A DNA stretch of 28,919 nt from CAZOAR01 sp964577985 (lineage in GTDB: Bacteria > Gemmatimonadota > CAZMKB01 > CAZNLH01): NCBI GenBank assembly GCA_964577985.1, contig CAZOAR010000034.1, positions 1 to 28,919 on the forward strand, read 5' to 3'. Shown piece by piece: positions 7,086-14,745 of this stretch. The translations under genes and the position numbers were made by a program. Below the pieces are notes generated by a model. That model had not been told where the DNA came from. It searched no databases and saw nothing but the letters and a program-made list of their open reading frames with translations. Numbering within the stretch: position 1 is the stretch's first letter; each line of letters opens with the position of its first letter.

Positions 7086-7973
7086 ATGAGACAGGTTGCC
7101 ACGAAGGCAAGTAGCAAGAAAGGGAGCAAGAGGAGCTTAAACTACAAGGACGAGACGCTCGATCTCTATTTGAAGGAGATCGACACCTACGACCTGATCA
7201 CGCGTGAAGAAGAGTATCAATTAGCCAAAGAAATAAAAGCCGGGAAGGATGAGGCTTTAAACAAGCTTGTTCGTTCCAATCTCCGGTTCGTTATTACCGT
7301 CGCCAAGCGGTATCAGAACCGGGGTCTCTCCCTGATAGACCTCATAGCCGAAGGAAATCTTGGACTGATAAAGGCCGCACAGCGTTTTGATGAGACGAAA
7401 GGCATCCGTTTTATCTCCTACGCGGTCTGGTGGGTCAGGCAGTCTATTCTGCAGGCGCTCGCGGACCAGACACGCGTTTTCCGGATTCCGATCAACCGGG
7501 CGGATACGATACACAAGTTGCGGCGCAGGTCGAATGACCTCAGGCAGGAACTCGGGAGAGAACCCACCAGCCTTGAAATATCCGAGGGCATGAACATGGG
7601 GGTGGATGAGATCAGCCAGCTCCTCTCGGTGGTAAAATCTCCCTTCTCTCTGGACAACCCTGTGTTTTTTGGTGAGGATGACCGCAAGTTGCTCGAGTGC
7701 GTGTCTGACGACGACAATCCACGTCCCGACGATGTGGCGTACGAGAATATCAGGACCGAGGTGATCGAGAACATCCTCGGAACCCTCAAGGAGAGGGAAA
7801 CGATCATCTTAACCCTCTATTTCGGACTTGGCGACCGCGACCCTATGACTCTGGAGGAAATAGGCAGTATCCTCGGAATCACCCGGGAACGTGTCCGCCA
7901 GATAAAAGAAAAAGCCCTCGACAGACTTCGGCATGTTTCGCGAAAAAGGAAGCTGGAGGCATATCTGAATTAG
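7086..7973 (+). CDS. Sigma-70 family RNA polymerase sigma factor (RpoD/SigA type)
   Basis: A 295-residue sigma factor without region 1.1. Region 1.2 is DETLDLYLKEIDTYDLITREEE; region 2 contains LVRSNLRFVITVAKRYQNRG, LIAEGNLGLIKAAQRFDETKG and FISYAVWWVRQSILQALA (2.3-2.4). Region 3 (INRADTIHKLRRRSNDLRQ) is present, and region 4.2 is the HTH MTLEEIGSILGITRERVRQI. The size matches the compact primary sigma of Bacteroidota and also group-2 factors, so I cannot tell whether it is the housekeeping sigma. It follows carD in one operon and ends before a clear terminator at 8062. The TTGACA/TATA promoters in this window are what its conserved 2.4 and 4.2 helices would be expected to read, but that link is inference. 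Confidence 0.93.
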   Translation: MRQVATKASSKKGSKRSLNYKDETLDLYLKEIDTYDLITREEEYQLAKEIKAGKDEALNKLVRSNLRFVITVAKRYQNRGLSLIDLIAEGNLGLIKAAQRFDETKGIRFISYAVWWVRQSILQALADQTRVFRIPINRADTIHKLRRRSNDLRQELGREPTSLEISEGMNMGVDEISQLLSVVKSPFSLDNPVFFGEDDRKLLECVSDDDNPRPDDVAYENIRTEVIENILGTLKERETIILTLYFGLGDRDPMTLEEIGSILGITRERVRQIKEKALDRLRHVSRKRKLEAYLN

Positions 7974-8061
7974 TCGGCGGTGCAGATGGTTTTTCTGGCT
8001 CGCAGTCATGGTCGATTCGCCGGCACAGAGGGAAAAGCATAGTGTGCAATTGAGACAGTGA

Positions 8062-8090
8062 GGGGGGCCTGATGTCCCCCCTTTTCTTTT
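8062..8090 (+). terminator. Intrinsic terminator after the sigma factor gene
   Basis: GGGGGG (8062-8067) pairs with CCCCCC (8076-8081) over an 8-base loop, followed by TTTTCTTTT (8082-8090). An ATG at 8072 lies in the loop and is therefore not credible as the next gene's start. Confidence 0.85.
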
Positions 8091-8128
8091 GCCTGTTCAA
8101 CATGTTCAACAACGAGAGAATCGGTAAT

Positions 8129-9916
8129 ATGCAGGTCACTCGCCTGTTCAGGATGTGGAATTTCAGAGACACCGGGAAGTGGATGGTGTATGCCATGATA
8201 ATAGGCGCCGTGACGGGTCTTGGTGCCATTCTGTTCCACGTAATGCTCGACTACGCCTCTCAAATCTTCCTGAAGGGCCTTGCGGGATTCTATCCTCCGG
8301 TCCCGGGGGGAGAGGGGGGTATCATCAAACCCGATGGCGTTGAGGTGAATAAGTGGATATTGCTTCTTGTCCCGGCCATTGGGGGGCTTATCGCGGGATT
8401 TATCATATTCAAGTGGGCACCGGAAGCTGAGGGACACGGCACCGACGCCGTGGTCGATTCGTTTCATCGGTTCAAGGGAAGAATAAGGGGAAGGGTACCT
8501 TTCCTGAAGGCTATTGCATCGGTCCTGACGATCGGGACAGGTGGGTCGGCCGGAAGGGAGGGCCCCGTGGCGCAGATAGGGGCTGGTGCGGGCTCGTTCC
8601 TGGGAGAGAGGCTGGGGGTAAGGAACTACGAGAGGAGGATCATGATCATGGCGGGTGCCGCCGGCGGGATTGGAAGTATCTTCAAGTCTCCTCTCGGTGG
8701 CGCGATCTTCGCCGTTGAGGTTCTCTACAAAGATGACTTCGAATCTGAAGCGCTTATCCCCTGCATTATTTCATCGATAGTCGCGTATTCGATCTATTGC
8801 AGCTATACTGGTTGGGGATCGCTGTTCACGACCCCGAATTATGTCTTCGACAGCCCGCTGACGCTTCCCTTCTATGCCGTCCTGGGCTTCGCGTGCGCGC
8901 TTCTCGGGGTGGTCTACATAAAGTGTTTCTATGGTCTGCGAGATCACTTTTTCAGAAAGATAGCCATACCGCCTCATCTGAAACCCGCTATCGGGGGCCT
9001 CTTACTCGGCGGGCTCGCCTACTATTTTCCACAGGTGCTGGGGGGCGGATATGGCTGGATCCAGATGTCGCTAAATGGCCAGATGGCTGTCAACCTGATG
9101 CTGACCCTCTGCCTGGTGAAAATCGCGGCGACCTCATTCACAATCAGTTCCGGAGGCAGCGGTGGAGTATTCGCCCCTTCGCTTTTTATCGGCGCAATGC
9201 TTGGAGGTGTCTTCGGCCACGTCCTGCACCAGACCCTGCCGGAGATAATCACCCAGCCGACGTCTTTTGTCCTCGTGGGCATGGGGGCCTTTTTCGCAGG
9301 TGCGGCGAATGTGCCGATATCTGCCCTGATCCTGGTGAGCGAGATGGCGGGGAATTATCAGCTTCTCGCGCCCATGATGCTCGTCTCAGCCATAGCGTAT
9401 CTCTTTACGAGGAGGTGGACGATCTACGAAAAGCAGGTAATGAATAGGAAGGAATCACCTGCGCATCTCGGAGACCTGACGGTGAACGTGCTGGAGCAGC
9501 TCAGTGTGAAGGACATATTCGACGGGGAGAAAGAAGTAACCGTAGTACCAGCATATCTTCCCCTCCGGGAGATAATACCGCTCATCTCCGACAAGAAAGA
9601 CACCCACTTTCCGGTGGCGGATGCCGACAACAAGCTTGTCGGGATACTCTCGCTCAAGAACATCCGGTCGGTCCTGTTCGAAGAGACCGTGCAGGACCTT
9701 CTCGTCGCCGAGGACCTGATGACCGACTTCAAGGCGGTCTCACTGGAGGAAGACCTTTACAGCGCTCTGATAAAGTTCATAGAGTGCAACTACGGCCAGA
9801 TGCCGGTGGTGTCCGACAGGAATCCCGACACGGTGCTTGGCATGCTCAGTCACGAGGATCTGATTGGCGCGTATGACAGGACAATAGTCGCCAGAAAGCT
9901 CGAGGAGAGCGAGTAA
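8129..9916 (+). CDS. ClC-family chloride channel/transporter with CBS domains
   Basis: A 595-residue inner-membrane anion protein. The frame is open from an ATG at 8072, but that lies inside the terminator. I prefer ATG 8129 (GAGAGA nine bases upstream, MQVTRLFRMWNF); ATG 8102 is the alternative. Residues 15-440 form the ClC membrane domain. The selectivity regions appear as GHGTDA (in place of GSGIP), GTGGSAGREGP with gating Glu144, and GSGGVFAPSLF, plus Tyr in TIYEKQ. By manual alignment, the position of the E. coli internal proton glutamate (E203) is Val198 (FAVEVLYKD), which fits a channel or an uncoupled transporter rather than a standard antiporter. Residues 455-595 hold two CBS motifs that usually bind adenine nucleotides. 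It stands alone between a terminator and a convergent gene 23 bp away. Confidence 0.93.
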   Translation: MQVTRLFRMWNFRDTGKWMVYAMIIGAVTGLGAILFHVMLDYASQIFLKGLAGFYPPVPGGEGGIIKPDGVEVNKWILLLVPAIGGLIAGFIIFKWAPEAEGHGTDAVVDSFHRFKGRIRGRVPFLKAIASVLTIGTGGSAGREGPVAQIGAGAGSFLGERLGVRNYERRIMIMAGAAGGIGSIFKSPLGGAIFAVEVLYKDDFESEALIPCIISSIVAYSIYCSYTGWGSLFTTPNYVFDSPLTLPFYAVLGFACALLGVVYIKCFYGLRDHFFRKIAIPPHLKPAIGGLLLGGLAYYFPQVLGGGYGWIQMSLNGQMAVNLMLTLCLVKIAATSFTISSGGSGGVFAPSLFIGAMLGGVFGHVLHQTLPEIITQPTSFVLVGMGAFFAGAANVPISALILVSEMAGNYQLLAPMMLVSAIAYLFTRRWTIYEKQVMNRKESPAHLGDLTVNVLEQLSVKDIFDGEKEVTVVPAYLPLREIIPLISDKKDTHFPVADADNKLVGILSLKNIRSVLFEETVQDLLVAEDLMTDFKAVSLEEDLYSALIKFIECNYGQMPVVSDRNPDTVLGMLSHEDLIGAYDRTIVARKLEESE

Positions 9917-9939
9917 TCCTGAGCAGAGCCGGTCCTGCG

Positions 9940-10227
9940 CTAACGCAACAGGATCATCTTCCTCGTCTCCGTCCAGTTGTCCGCTGTAACGCGGTAGAGA
10001 TAGACTCCCGACGACACGGGCTCACCCCGGGCATTCCTGCCGTTCCTGTTGACCTGATACGTCCCTGCCTCCTGCTTCGCATCGATAAGGTCGAGCACCG
10101 GGCGGCCTCTGACATCGAAGATGGATATCCGCACACCCACCGCGCGCGGGGCGGGCCGTCCCGCGATACAGGAGACTGCAATGAGGAGCAGCAGGGCGAA
10201 GGATATGAGAGAAGCATTCCTGAGCAT
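9940..10227 (-). CDS. Small lipoprotein-like protein made of a signal peptide and a FlgD-like domain
   Basis: A 95-residue predicted exported protein. The start at 10227 has AAGGGG upstream and gives a signal sequence MLRNASLISFALLLLIAVSC, which ends in a lipobox-like AVSC (Cys20). An ATG at 10266 is possible but lengthens the N-terminus without a benefit. After a short linker (IAGRPAPRAVG) residues 32-95 are a FlgD-like Ig domain (VRISIFDVRGRPVL through SSGVYLYRVTADN to RKMILLR), the same domain that ends the cupredoxin and M1 peptidase here. There is no passenger domain, and the usual NPFNPST linker is absent. It may be a decayed larger gene or a genuine minimal surface protein. It is convergent with the ClC gene. 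Confidence 0.75.
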   Translation of the reverse strand: MLRNASLISFALLLLIAVSCIAGRPAPRAVGVRISIFDVRGRPVLDLIDAKQEAGTYQVNRNGRNARGEPVSSGVYLYRVTADNWTETRKMILLR

Positions 10228-10307
10228 CACAAGCCCCTTGTGTGCGGAGGGATGAATTGCCATCAAGAGAATAAGAGATGCCCTGACGCCTGTCTATCGT
10301 GCGGCAT

Positions 10308-10337
10308 TTGACAGACTTTTGTCAATAGTGTTATACT
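10308..10337 (+). promoter_or_regulatory. Sigma-70 promoter with overlapping palindrome, SHMT-like gene
   Basis: TTGACA (10308-10313), 18 bp, TATACT (10332-10337). The -35 box is the left arm of TTGACA-N6-TGTCAA (10308-10325), a perfect 6-bp inverted repeat that could be a repressor site. The transcript would have a leader of about 140 nt (10344-10483) in which I recognise no riboswitch. The 256-bp gap 10228-10483 holds nothing else clear. Confidence 0.6.
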
Positions 10338-10483
10338 TTTGTCTCGTGGACGAGAAGCATGATACGGGGCACCGAGCGAAATCCGTACGTCGCCCTGGCC
10401 GCTGAAATGAGACCGACGCTCCTCGGGCCGCCGGGCTGATCCTCAATTCAGTATCCCGCTCTACCGAAGGAGAATGGAATAAG

Positions 10484-11923
10484 ATGGATCGACTGAAAGA
10501 AAAATTGAAAGGAGTGGCTAAACGAGCTGCCGGGAACAATCTGTGGCGTCAGAGGGAGTGTTTTAATCTTATTCCTTCCGAGACGACCCCGAGCCTGATA
10601 GTAAAGGTCTGCGAGATATCGGACCCGGCCGGGCGCTACGCCGAGCACCGGACCATGAAAGGGGATGAGGTCTATTTCTACCAGGGTACCGACTTTATCC
10701 GGGAGATAGAGATAGAGCTGAAGGCCGAGCTTTCCACTTTCTTCTCCGCTCCGCTCGTTGAGACACGACCGATAAGCGGGCAGATGGCGAATGAAGTCGT
10801 GTTCAAGGCGATGGTGAAGTACGTTAACGCGGGGCGCTCGGAGGGCGATGGTTTCCGCAGGATGAGTGGCGTGATGAACAACGACCTGTCGCTCGGGGGG
10901 CACCTCAGCGCTCAACCGATGGGCTCTCTCTTCAATTTTGTAGACGTGGATCAATCGACCGGCAGGGAGAGGGTGATCAATTTTCCTGTCCGGCCGGAGG
11001 ACCCCTACCGGATCGATGTAGAGAAGATGGCCAGGTTGATCGAGCGGGAAATGCCCGACCTGATCGTATTCGGCAAGAGCATGTTCATTCACGCGGAACC
11101 GGTGCGGGAGGCCGTGCAGGTCGCGCGATCACTCGATCCCGCCCCGTTTATCATGTACGATATGGCCCATGTGCTAGGGCTCTACGGTGCCTTTCAGCGC
11201 CCGTTCGACGAGGGAGCCGATGTCGTCACCGGTAGCACTCACAAGACGTTCTTCGGGCCGCAACGGGGTGTGATACTTTCAACCCTCGACCCCGGCAGCG
11301 GGAGGGGCAGGCTCTGGAATCATATCGTGAATCGCGCCTTCCCCGGCTCGACCAGCAACCACCATCTCGGCACACTCCTGGCGCTCCTGGTCGCTACAAC
11401 CGAGATGAATGCATTCAAGGATGAATATCAGAGCCAGGTTATCCGGAACGCGAAGGCGTTCGCCGGGGCGCTGGCTGAGCAGGGGTTGCACGTGGAAGGG
11501 GACTCGTCGCTGGACTACACCGAGACCCACCAGGTCCTGATCCGGGTCGAGGGAGACGGCATGGGCACGGAGATCTCCAGGCGGTTGGAGACGAATAACA
11601 TAGTGACCAACTACCAGGCACTCCCCGGGGATCAGAGCTTTCTCGCGCCAAGCGGTATCCGCATGGGCACACAGGAGATGACACGCTTCGGCATGGTGGA
11701 AGACGACTTCGCTCCTCTGGCGGATCTTATCGGCGAGGTAGTCCTGCGCGATGGCGACGTGCAAGCCGAGGTGAAGGAGTTCAGGAAGAATTTCCAGGAG
11801 ATGAGGTTTACTCTCCCCATCGAGGATAGTGCAGGAATCGCGGCCGAGATACTCTCTTCGAACTTCCCATCCTCGGAGTATGCGGAGAGATTCGCAGAGA
11901 ATCTTCTGGATGCCTCTCGATAG
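10484..11923 (+). CDS. Divergent serine hydroxymethyltransferase-like PLP enzyme
   Basis: A 479-residue fold-type I PLP enzyme, longer than usual bacterial GlyA (about 415-430). The ATG follows AAGGAG. Family marks: NLIPSETTPSL (in place of NLIASEN), a PLP-binding DMAHVLGLYGAFQ (SHMT: DMAHIAGL) and STHKTFFGPQRG with the Schiff-base Lys254 (SHMT: TTTHKTLRGPRGG). The region of canonical YAEGYPGRRYYGG reads YAEHRTMKGDEVYFYQGTDF, so substrate or folate contacts differ. About 50 extra residues follow the PLP domain at the C-terminus (AEVKEFRKNFQEM). It could be a bona fide SHMT of a divergent clade, or an aldolase/transaldolase acting on another beta-hydroxy amino acid. It has its own promoter and terminator, so it is separate from the sulfate genes downstream. 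Confidence 0.82.
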   Translation: MDRLKEKLKGVAKRAAGNNLWRQRECFNLIPSETTPSLIVKVCEISDPAGRYAEHRTMKGDEVYFYQGTDFIREIEIELKAELSTFFSAPLVETRPISGQMANEVVFKAMVKYVNAGRSEGDGFRRMSGVMNNDLSLGGHLSAQPMGSLFNFVDVDQSTGRERVINFPVRPEDPYRIDVEKMARLIEREMPDLIVFGKSMFIHAEPVREAVQVARSLDPAPFIMYDMAHVLGLYGAFQRPFDEGADVVTGSTHKTFFGPQRGVILSTLDPGSGRGRLWNHIVNRAFPGSTSNHHLGTLLALLVATTEMNAFKDEYQSQVIRNAKAFAGALAEQGLHVEGDSSLDYTETHQVLIRVEGDGMGTEISRRLETNNIVTNYQALPGDQSFLAPSGIRMGTQEMTRFGMVEDDFAPLADLIGEVVLRDGDVQAEVKEFRKNFQEMRFTLPIEDSAGIAAEILSSNFPSSEYAERFAENLLDASR

Positions 11924-11987
11924 GAAAGAAACGGTCAAAACCCTTGATTTTACAGGGGAAAGGCCTTAAATTAAGAGATTTAATATT

Positions 11988-12030
11988 CCCCATACCCGCT
12001 GACACTAACATTGGTGTGGGGATATTTTTT
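11988..12030 (+). terminator. Intrinsic terminator after the SHMT-like gene
   Basis: CCCCATACC (11988-11996) pairs with GGTGTGGGG (12013-12021) with one G-T pair, loop 16 bases, followed by ATATTTTTT ending at 12030. Confidence 0.75.
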
Positions 12031-12141
12031 ACGGTCCGGGCCGGTTGAGAGAGACGGAAAAATGGCGAATATGGTATATCGACTCGATGCCCATCAACGC
12101 AGGACGGGCGTCGTCAATTATCTCTTGAGGAGGAGTGCAAA

Positions 12142-13293
12142 ATGATAGAGCCGCATGGCGGAAAACTGGTGGACAGGCTTCTCAAAGGCGAGGAGAGACA
12201 AGCCGCGATTGAGAGGTCGGGAGAGCTGAAGAGTATTGCCCTCGCGAAAGACTATATTGTCGATCTCAAGAATATCGCGTGTGGCCGTTATAGCCCCCTG
12301 GAAGGTTTTATCACGGAAGACGATTTCAGGAGCATTCTCCTGGAGAACAGGCTGAAGGACGGCACGGTCTGGACCATCCCTATCGTGCTCGATGTCGATG
12401 AGTCAACCGCATCGGGCCTGAATGAGGGCGATGACCTGCTCCTTACCAGTGAAGATGGAACCCCTGCGGCGATTATGCATCTCGAGAGTAGATTCTCCGC
12501 CGACAGGGGCGAATACTCCAGGGCGGTCTTCGGAACGGATGACAGATCTCATCCCGGAGTGGAGAGAGTCTTCTCGATGAAAGACGTCTTTCTTGGAGGG
12601 AAGATCGATCTCATCGACGATTCGAGAGAGCCATTCCCGGCGCATAACCTGACTCCGGCCGAGACGAGGAAGATATTCGAGGAGAGAGGCTGGAAGACGG
12701 TCGCCGGTTTTCAGACCAGGAATACGCCTCACATGGGCCACGAGAACATGCAGAAGACGGTTCTCGCGCTGGTAGACGGTCTTTTGATCCATCCCGTCAT
12801 CGGGAGGAAGAAGAAGGGCGATTTCAGAGACGAGGTTATCCTCCGGTCATACGAGGCGTTGATAGAGAACTACTTTCCCGGAGAACGGGTTCTCCTCTCT
12901 ATACTTCCCATGGAGATGCGCTACGCCGGCCCCAAGGAGGCTGTCCATCACGCCATCATCCGCAAGAACCATGGCTGCACGCACCTGATCGTAGGCCGCG
13001 ATCATGCGGGAGTGGGTAACTTCTACGCCTCGGAGGCCGCCATCGAGATATTCGAACAATTCCCGGATCTCGGTATTCAGCCAATCACGATCAGGGGTGA
13101 TTTCTTCCATTGCAAACGCTGCGGGCACCTTGCCAGTGAAAGGACCTGCTGTCACGATGAGAGCGAGCACCTCAATTTCAACGGGACGGCGATTCGGAAG
13201 ATGCTTGTGGAAGGTGTGGTCCCGCCCCCGGAGTTGATAAGGGTGGAGGTGTATGAAGCTGAAAGAGAGTTCGACGACCCTTTTGTGGGTTAA
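12142..13293 (+). CDS. sat: Sulfate adenylyltransferase (ATP sulfurylase)
   Basis: A 383-residue homo-oligomeric-type ATP sulfurylase that makes adenylylsulfate (APS) and pyrophosphate from ATP and sulfate. The ATG follows GAGGAGGAG. The N-terminal PUA-like domain spans about 1-165. The catalytic domain carries QTRNTPHMGHE (191-201, the HxGH nucleotide site) and GRDHAGVG (285-292). Near the C-terminus FHCKRCGHLASERTC places Cys324, Cys327 and Cys336 in a C-x2-C-x8-C pattern like the zinc site of thermophilic ATP sulfurylases. It is the Sat/MET3 type, not CysD/CysN, and lacks a fused kinase. It heads a three-gene cluster: a 45-bp gap separates it from the AP-superfamily gene, and APS kinase follows. 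No convincing promoter is seen (a weak TTGAGA at 12045). Confidence 0.95.
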   Translation: MIEPHGGKLVDRLLKGEERQAAIERSGELKSIALAKDYIVDLKNIACGRYSPLEGFITEDDFRSILLENRLKDGTVWTIPIVLDVDESTASGLNEGDDLLLTSEDGTPAAIMHLESRFSADRGEYSRAVFGTDDRSHPGVERVFSMKDVFLGGKIDLIDDSREPFPAHNLTPAETRKIFEERGWKTVAGFQTRNTPHMGHENMQKTVLALVDGLLIHPVIGRKKKGDFRDEVILRSYEALIENYFPGERVLLSILPMEMRYAGPKEAVHHAIIRKNHGCTHLIVGRDHAGVGNFYASEAAIEIFEQFPDLGIQPITIRGDFFHCKRCGHLASERTCCHDESEHLNFNGTAIRKMLVEGVVPPPELIRVEVYEAEREFDDPFVG

Positions 13294-13338
13294 TGAACTC
13301 TTTCTCTTATAGATATCTCCAGAAGGAGGAGCAAGAGC

Positions 13339-14745
13339 GTGAAAGCGAAGAGAGTACTTGTTATCGGGCTTGACAGCGCGCCGCCGAAACAGGTTTTTGA
13401 AGAATGGACAGATCAGTTGCCGAACTTCAGGAAACTGATGGATGAGGGTGTGTACGGACCGCTGAAGAGTACAATCCCGGCCATAACATGCCCCGCCTGG
13501 ATGAGCATGATGACGAGCAGAAACCCCGGACAGCTCGGTTTTTACGGCTTCAGGAACCGCCGGGACTTCTCGTATGAAGACTACTGGATAGCCAACTCCA
13601 GATACGTGAGGGAAGATACCGTGTGGGACATTCTCTCCAGGGAGGGCTTGAAGGTCGGTCTGGTAGGTGTCCCGCAGACGTATCCGCCCAAGCCGGTCAA
13701 TGGTTTCATGATCACATCATTCCTGACGCCGGGTATCGAGAGCAGATATACATATCCGGAGGAACTAAAGGAGGAGATAAGCTCCATCGTCGGCAAGTAT
13801 ATCATCGACTGTGAGAACTTCCGCACGAATGACAAACAGGTGCTCCTCGACGAAATATATGAGATGACGGAGAAGCGCTTCAAGCTCGCGAAGACCTTCA
13901 TCAGGGAGAAGCCGTGGGACTTCTTCATGATGGTCGAAATGGGGACCGACCGGATTCAGCACGGCTTCTGGAAGTTCTGCGACAAGGAGCACTTCAAGTA
14001 TGAGGCGGGCAATGAGTTCGAGAGTGCCTTCATTGATTATTACAAGTACCTCGATCGGGAGATAGGAGAGATCCTGGAACTTGTGGATGATGAGACGGCT
14101 GTCATAGTCGTCTCGGACCATGGTGCCAAGAAGATGGATGGCGCGATCAATGTAAATGACTGGCTCTACAAGGAAGGATATCTGAGACTCCTCGAAGAGC
14201 CCGACGGGATCATTCGCTTCGCCGACGCGAAGGTAGATTGGGAGAACAGCGTGGCGTGGGGACTTGGCGGCTATTACAGCAGGATCTTCCTGAACGTGAA
14301 AGGCCGCGAGAAGACGGGTGTGATCGAACCGGCGGACTTTGAAAAAGTGAGGGATGAGATCAAGGCCGGGCTCGAGTCCATCAAGGGACCGGAAGGCCAG
14401 GATATCGGGACCATCGCGCACAGGCCCCAGGACGTCTACACCGGCAAATATGTCGATGAGGCGCCCGATCTCATAGTTTATTTCGGCAACCTCGACTGGA
14501 GGGCCACCGGTTCCATAGGGCACGACTCGCTCTATTCGTTCGACACCGAGATCGGCCCGGACGATGCCGTTCACGCGCAGCACGGTATTTTCATGTTGAG
14601 GGCACCTGGAGTTGAAGGAGGAAGAAGGATCGAGGGATTGCACATCATGGACGGGGCCCCGACAGTCCTGTCTCTGCTGGGGGTCCCTGTCCCCGATGAA
14701 ATGGAAGGAAAGTCAATTTTTGATACGCTGAGAGGAGGCGTCTGA
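13339..14745 (+). CDS. Alkaline-phosphatase-superfamily phosphodiesterase/nucleotide pyrophosphatase
   Basis: A 468-residue protein starting at GTG 13339 with AAGGAGGA eight bases upstream. It has no signal peptide or membrane segment, so it should be cytosolic. The two-metal site of the alkaline phosphatase superfamily is complete by inspection: Asp12 (GLDSAP), nucleophile-position Thr50 (PAITCPAWMSM), Asp204 and His208 (GTDRIQHGFW), Asp260-His261 (SDHGAK) and His415 (AQHGIF). The pattern fits the type I phosphodiesterase/nucleotide pyrophosphatase branch rather than sulfatases, which need a Cys/Ser-derived formylglycine. Substrate unknown. Its place between ATP sulfurylase and APS kinase, with a one-base stop/start overlap to the latter, argues for a nucleotide of the sulfate-activation path (APS, PAPS or PAP) or for a role in transferring the activated group; this is inference. 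Confidence 0.88.
   Translation: MKAKRVLVIGLDSAPPKQVFEEWTDQLPNFRKLMDEGVYGPLKSTIPAITCPAWMSMMTSRNPGQLGFYGFRNRRDFSYEDYWIANSRYVREDTVWDILSREGLKVGLVGVPQTYPPKPVNGFMITSFLTPGIESRYTYPEELKEEISSIVGKYIIDCENFRTNDKQVLLDEIYEMTEKRFKLAKTFIREKPWDFFMMVEMGTDRIQHGFWKFCDKEHFKYEAGNEFESAFIDYYKYLDREIGEILELVDDETAVIVVSDHGAKKMDGAINVNDWLYKEGYLRLLEEPDGIIRFADAKVDWENSVAWGLGGYYSRIFLNVKGREKTGVIEPADFEKVRDEIKAGLESIKGPEGQDIGTIAHRPQDVYTGKYVDEAPDLIVYFGNLDWRATGSIGHDSLYSFDTEIGPDDAVHAQHGIFMLRAPGVEGGRRIEGLHIMDGAPTVLSLLGVPVPDEMEGKSIFDTLRGGV

Noticed and set aside
8072..8128. Upstream starts for the ClC gene at 8072 and 8102
   Set aside because: 8072 lies in the loop of the upstream terminator and 8102 has no ribosome site; 8129 is better, though 8102 cannot be excluded.
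10344..10483. Riboswitch (glycine, THF or SAM type) in the leader of the SHMT-like gene
   Set aside because: I looked for the conserved cores of these classes and found none; only short GC-rich stems are possible.
12045..12073. Promoter for sat (TTGAGA, 17 bp, AATATG)
   Set aside because: The -10 is too poor; the real start of the sulfate operon transcript is not evident.
13765..14643. 292-codon minus-strand frame opposite the AP-superfamily gene
   Set aside because: Antisense shadow of a gene with a complete set of catalytic residues; no family resemblance of its own.
13339..14745. Sulfatase identity for the enzyme between sat and cysC
   Set aside because: There is no C/S-x-P-x-R formylglycine motif; the nucleophile position is Thr50 and the motifs fit phosphodiesterase/nucleotide pyrophosphatase.
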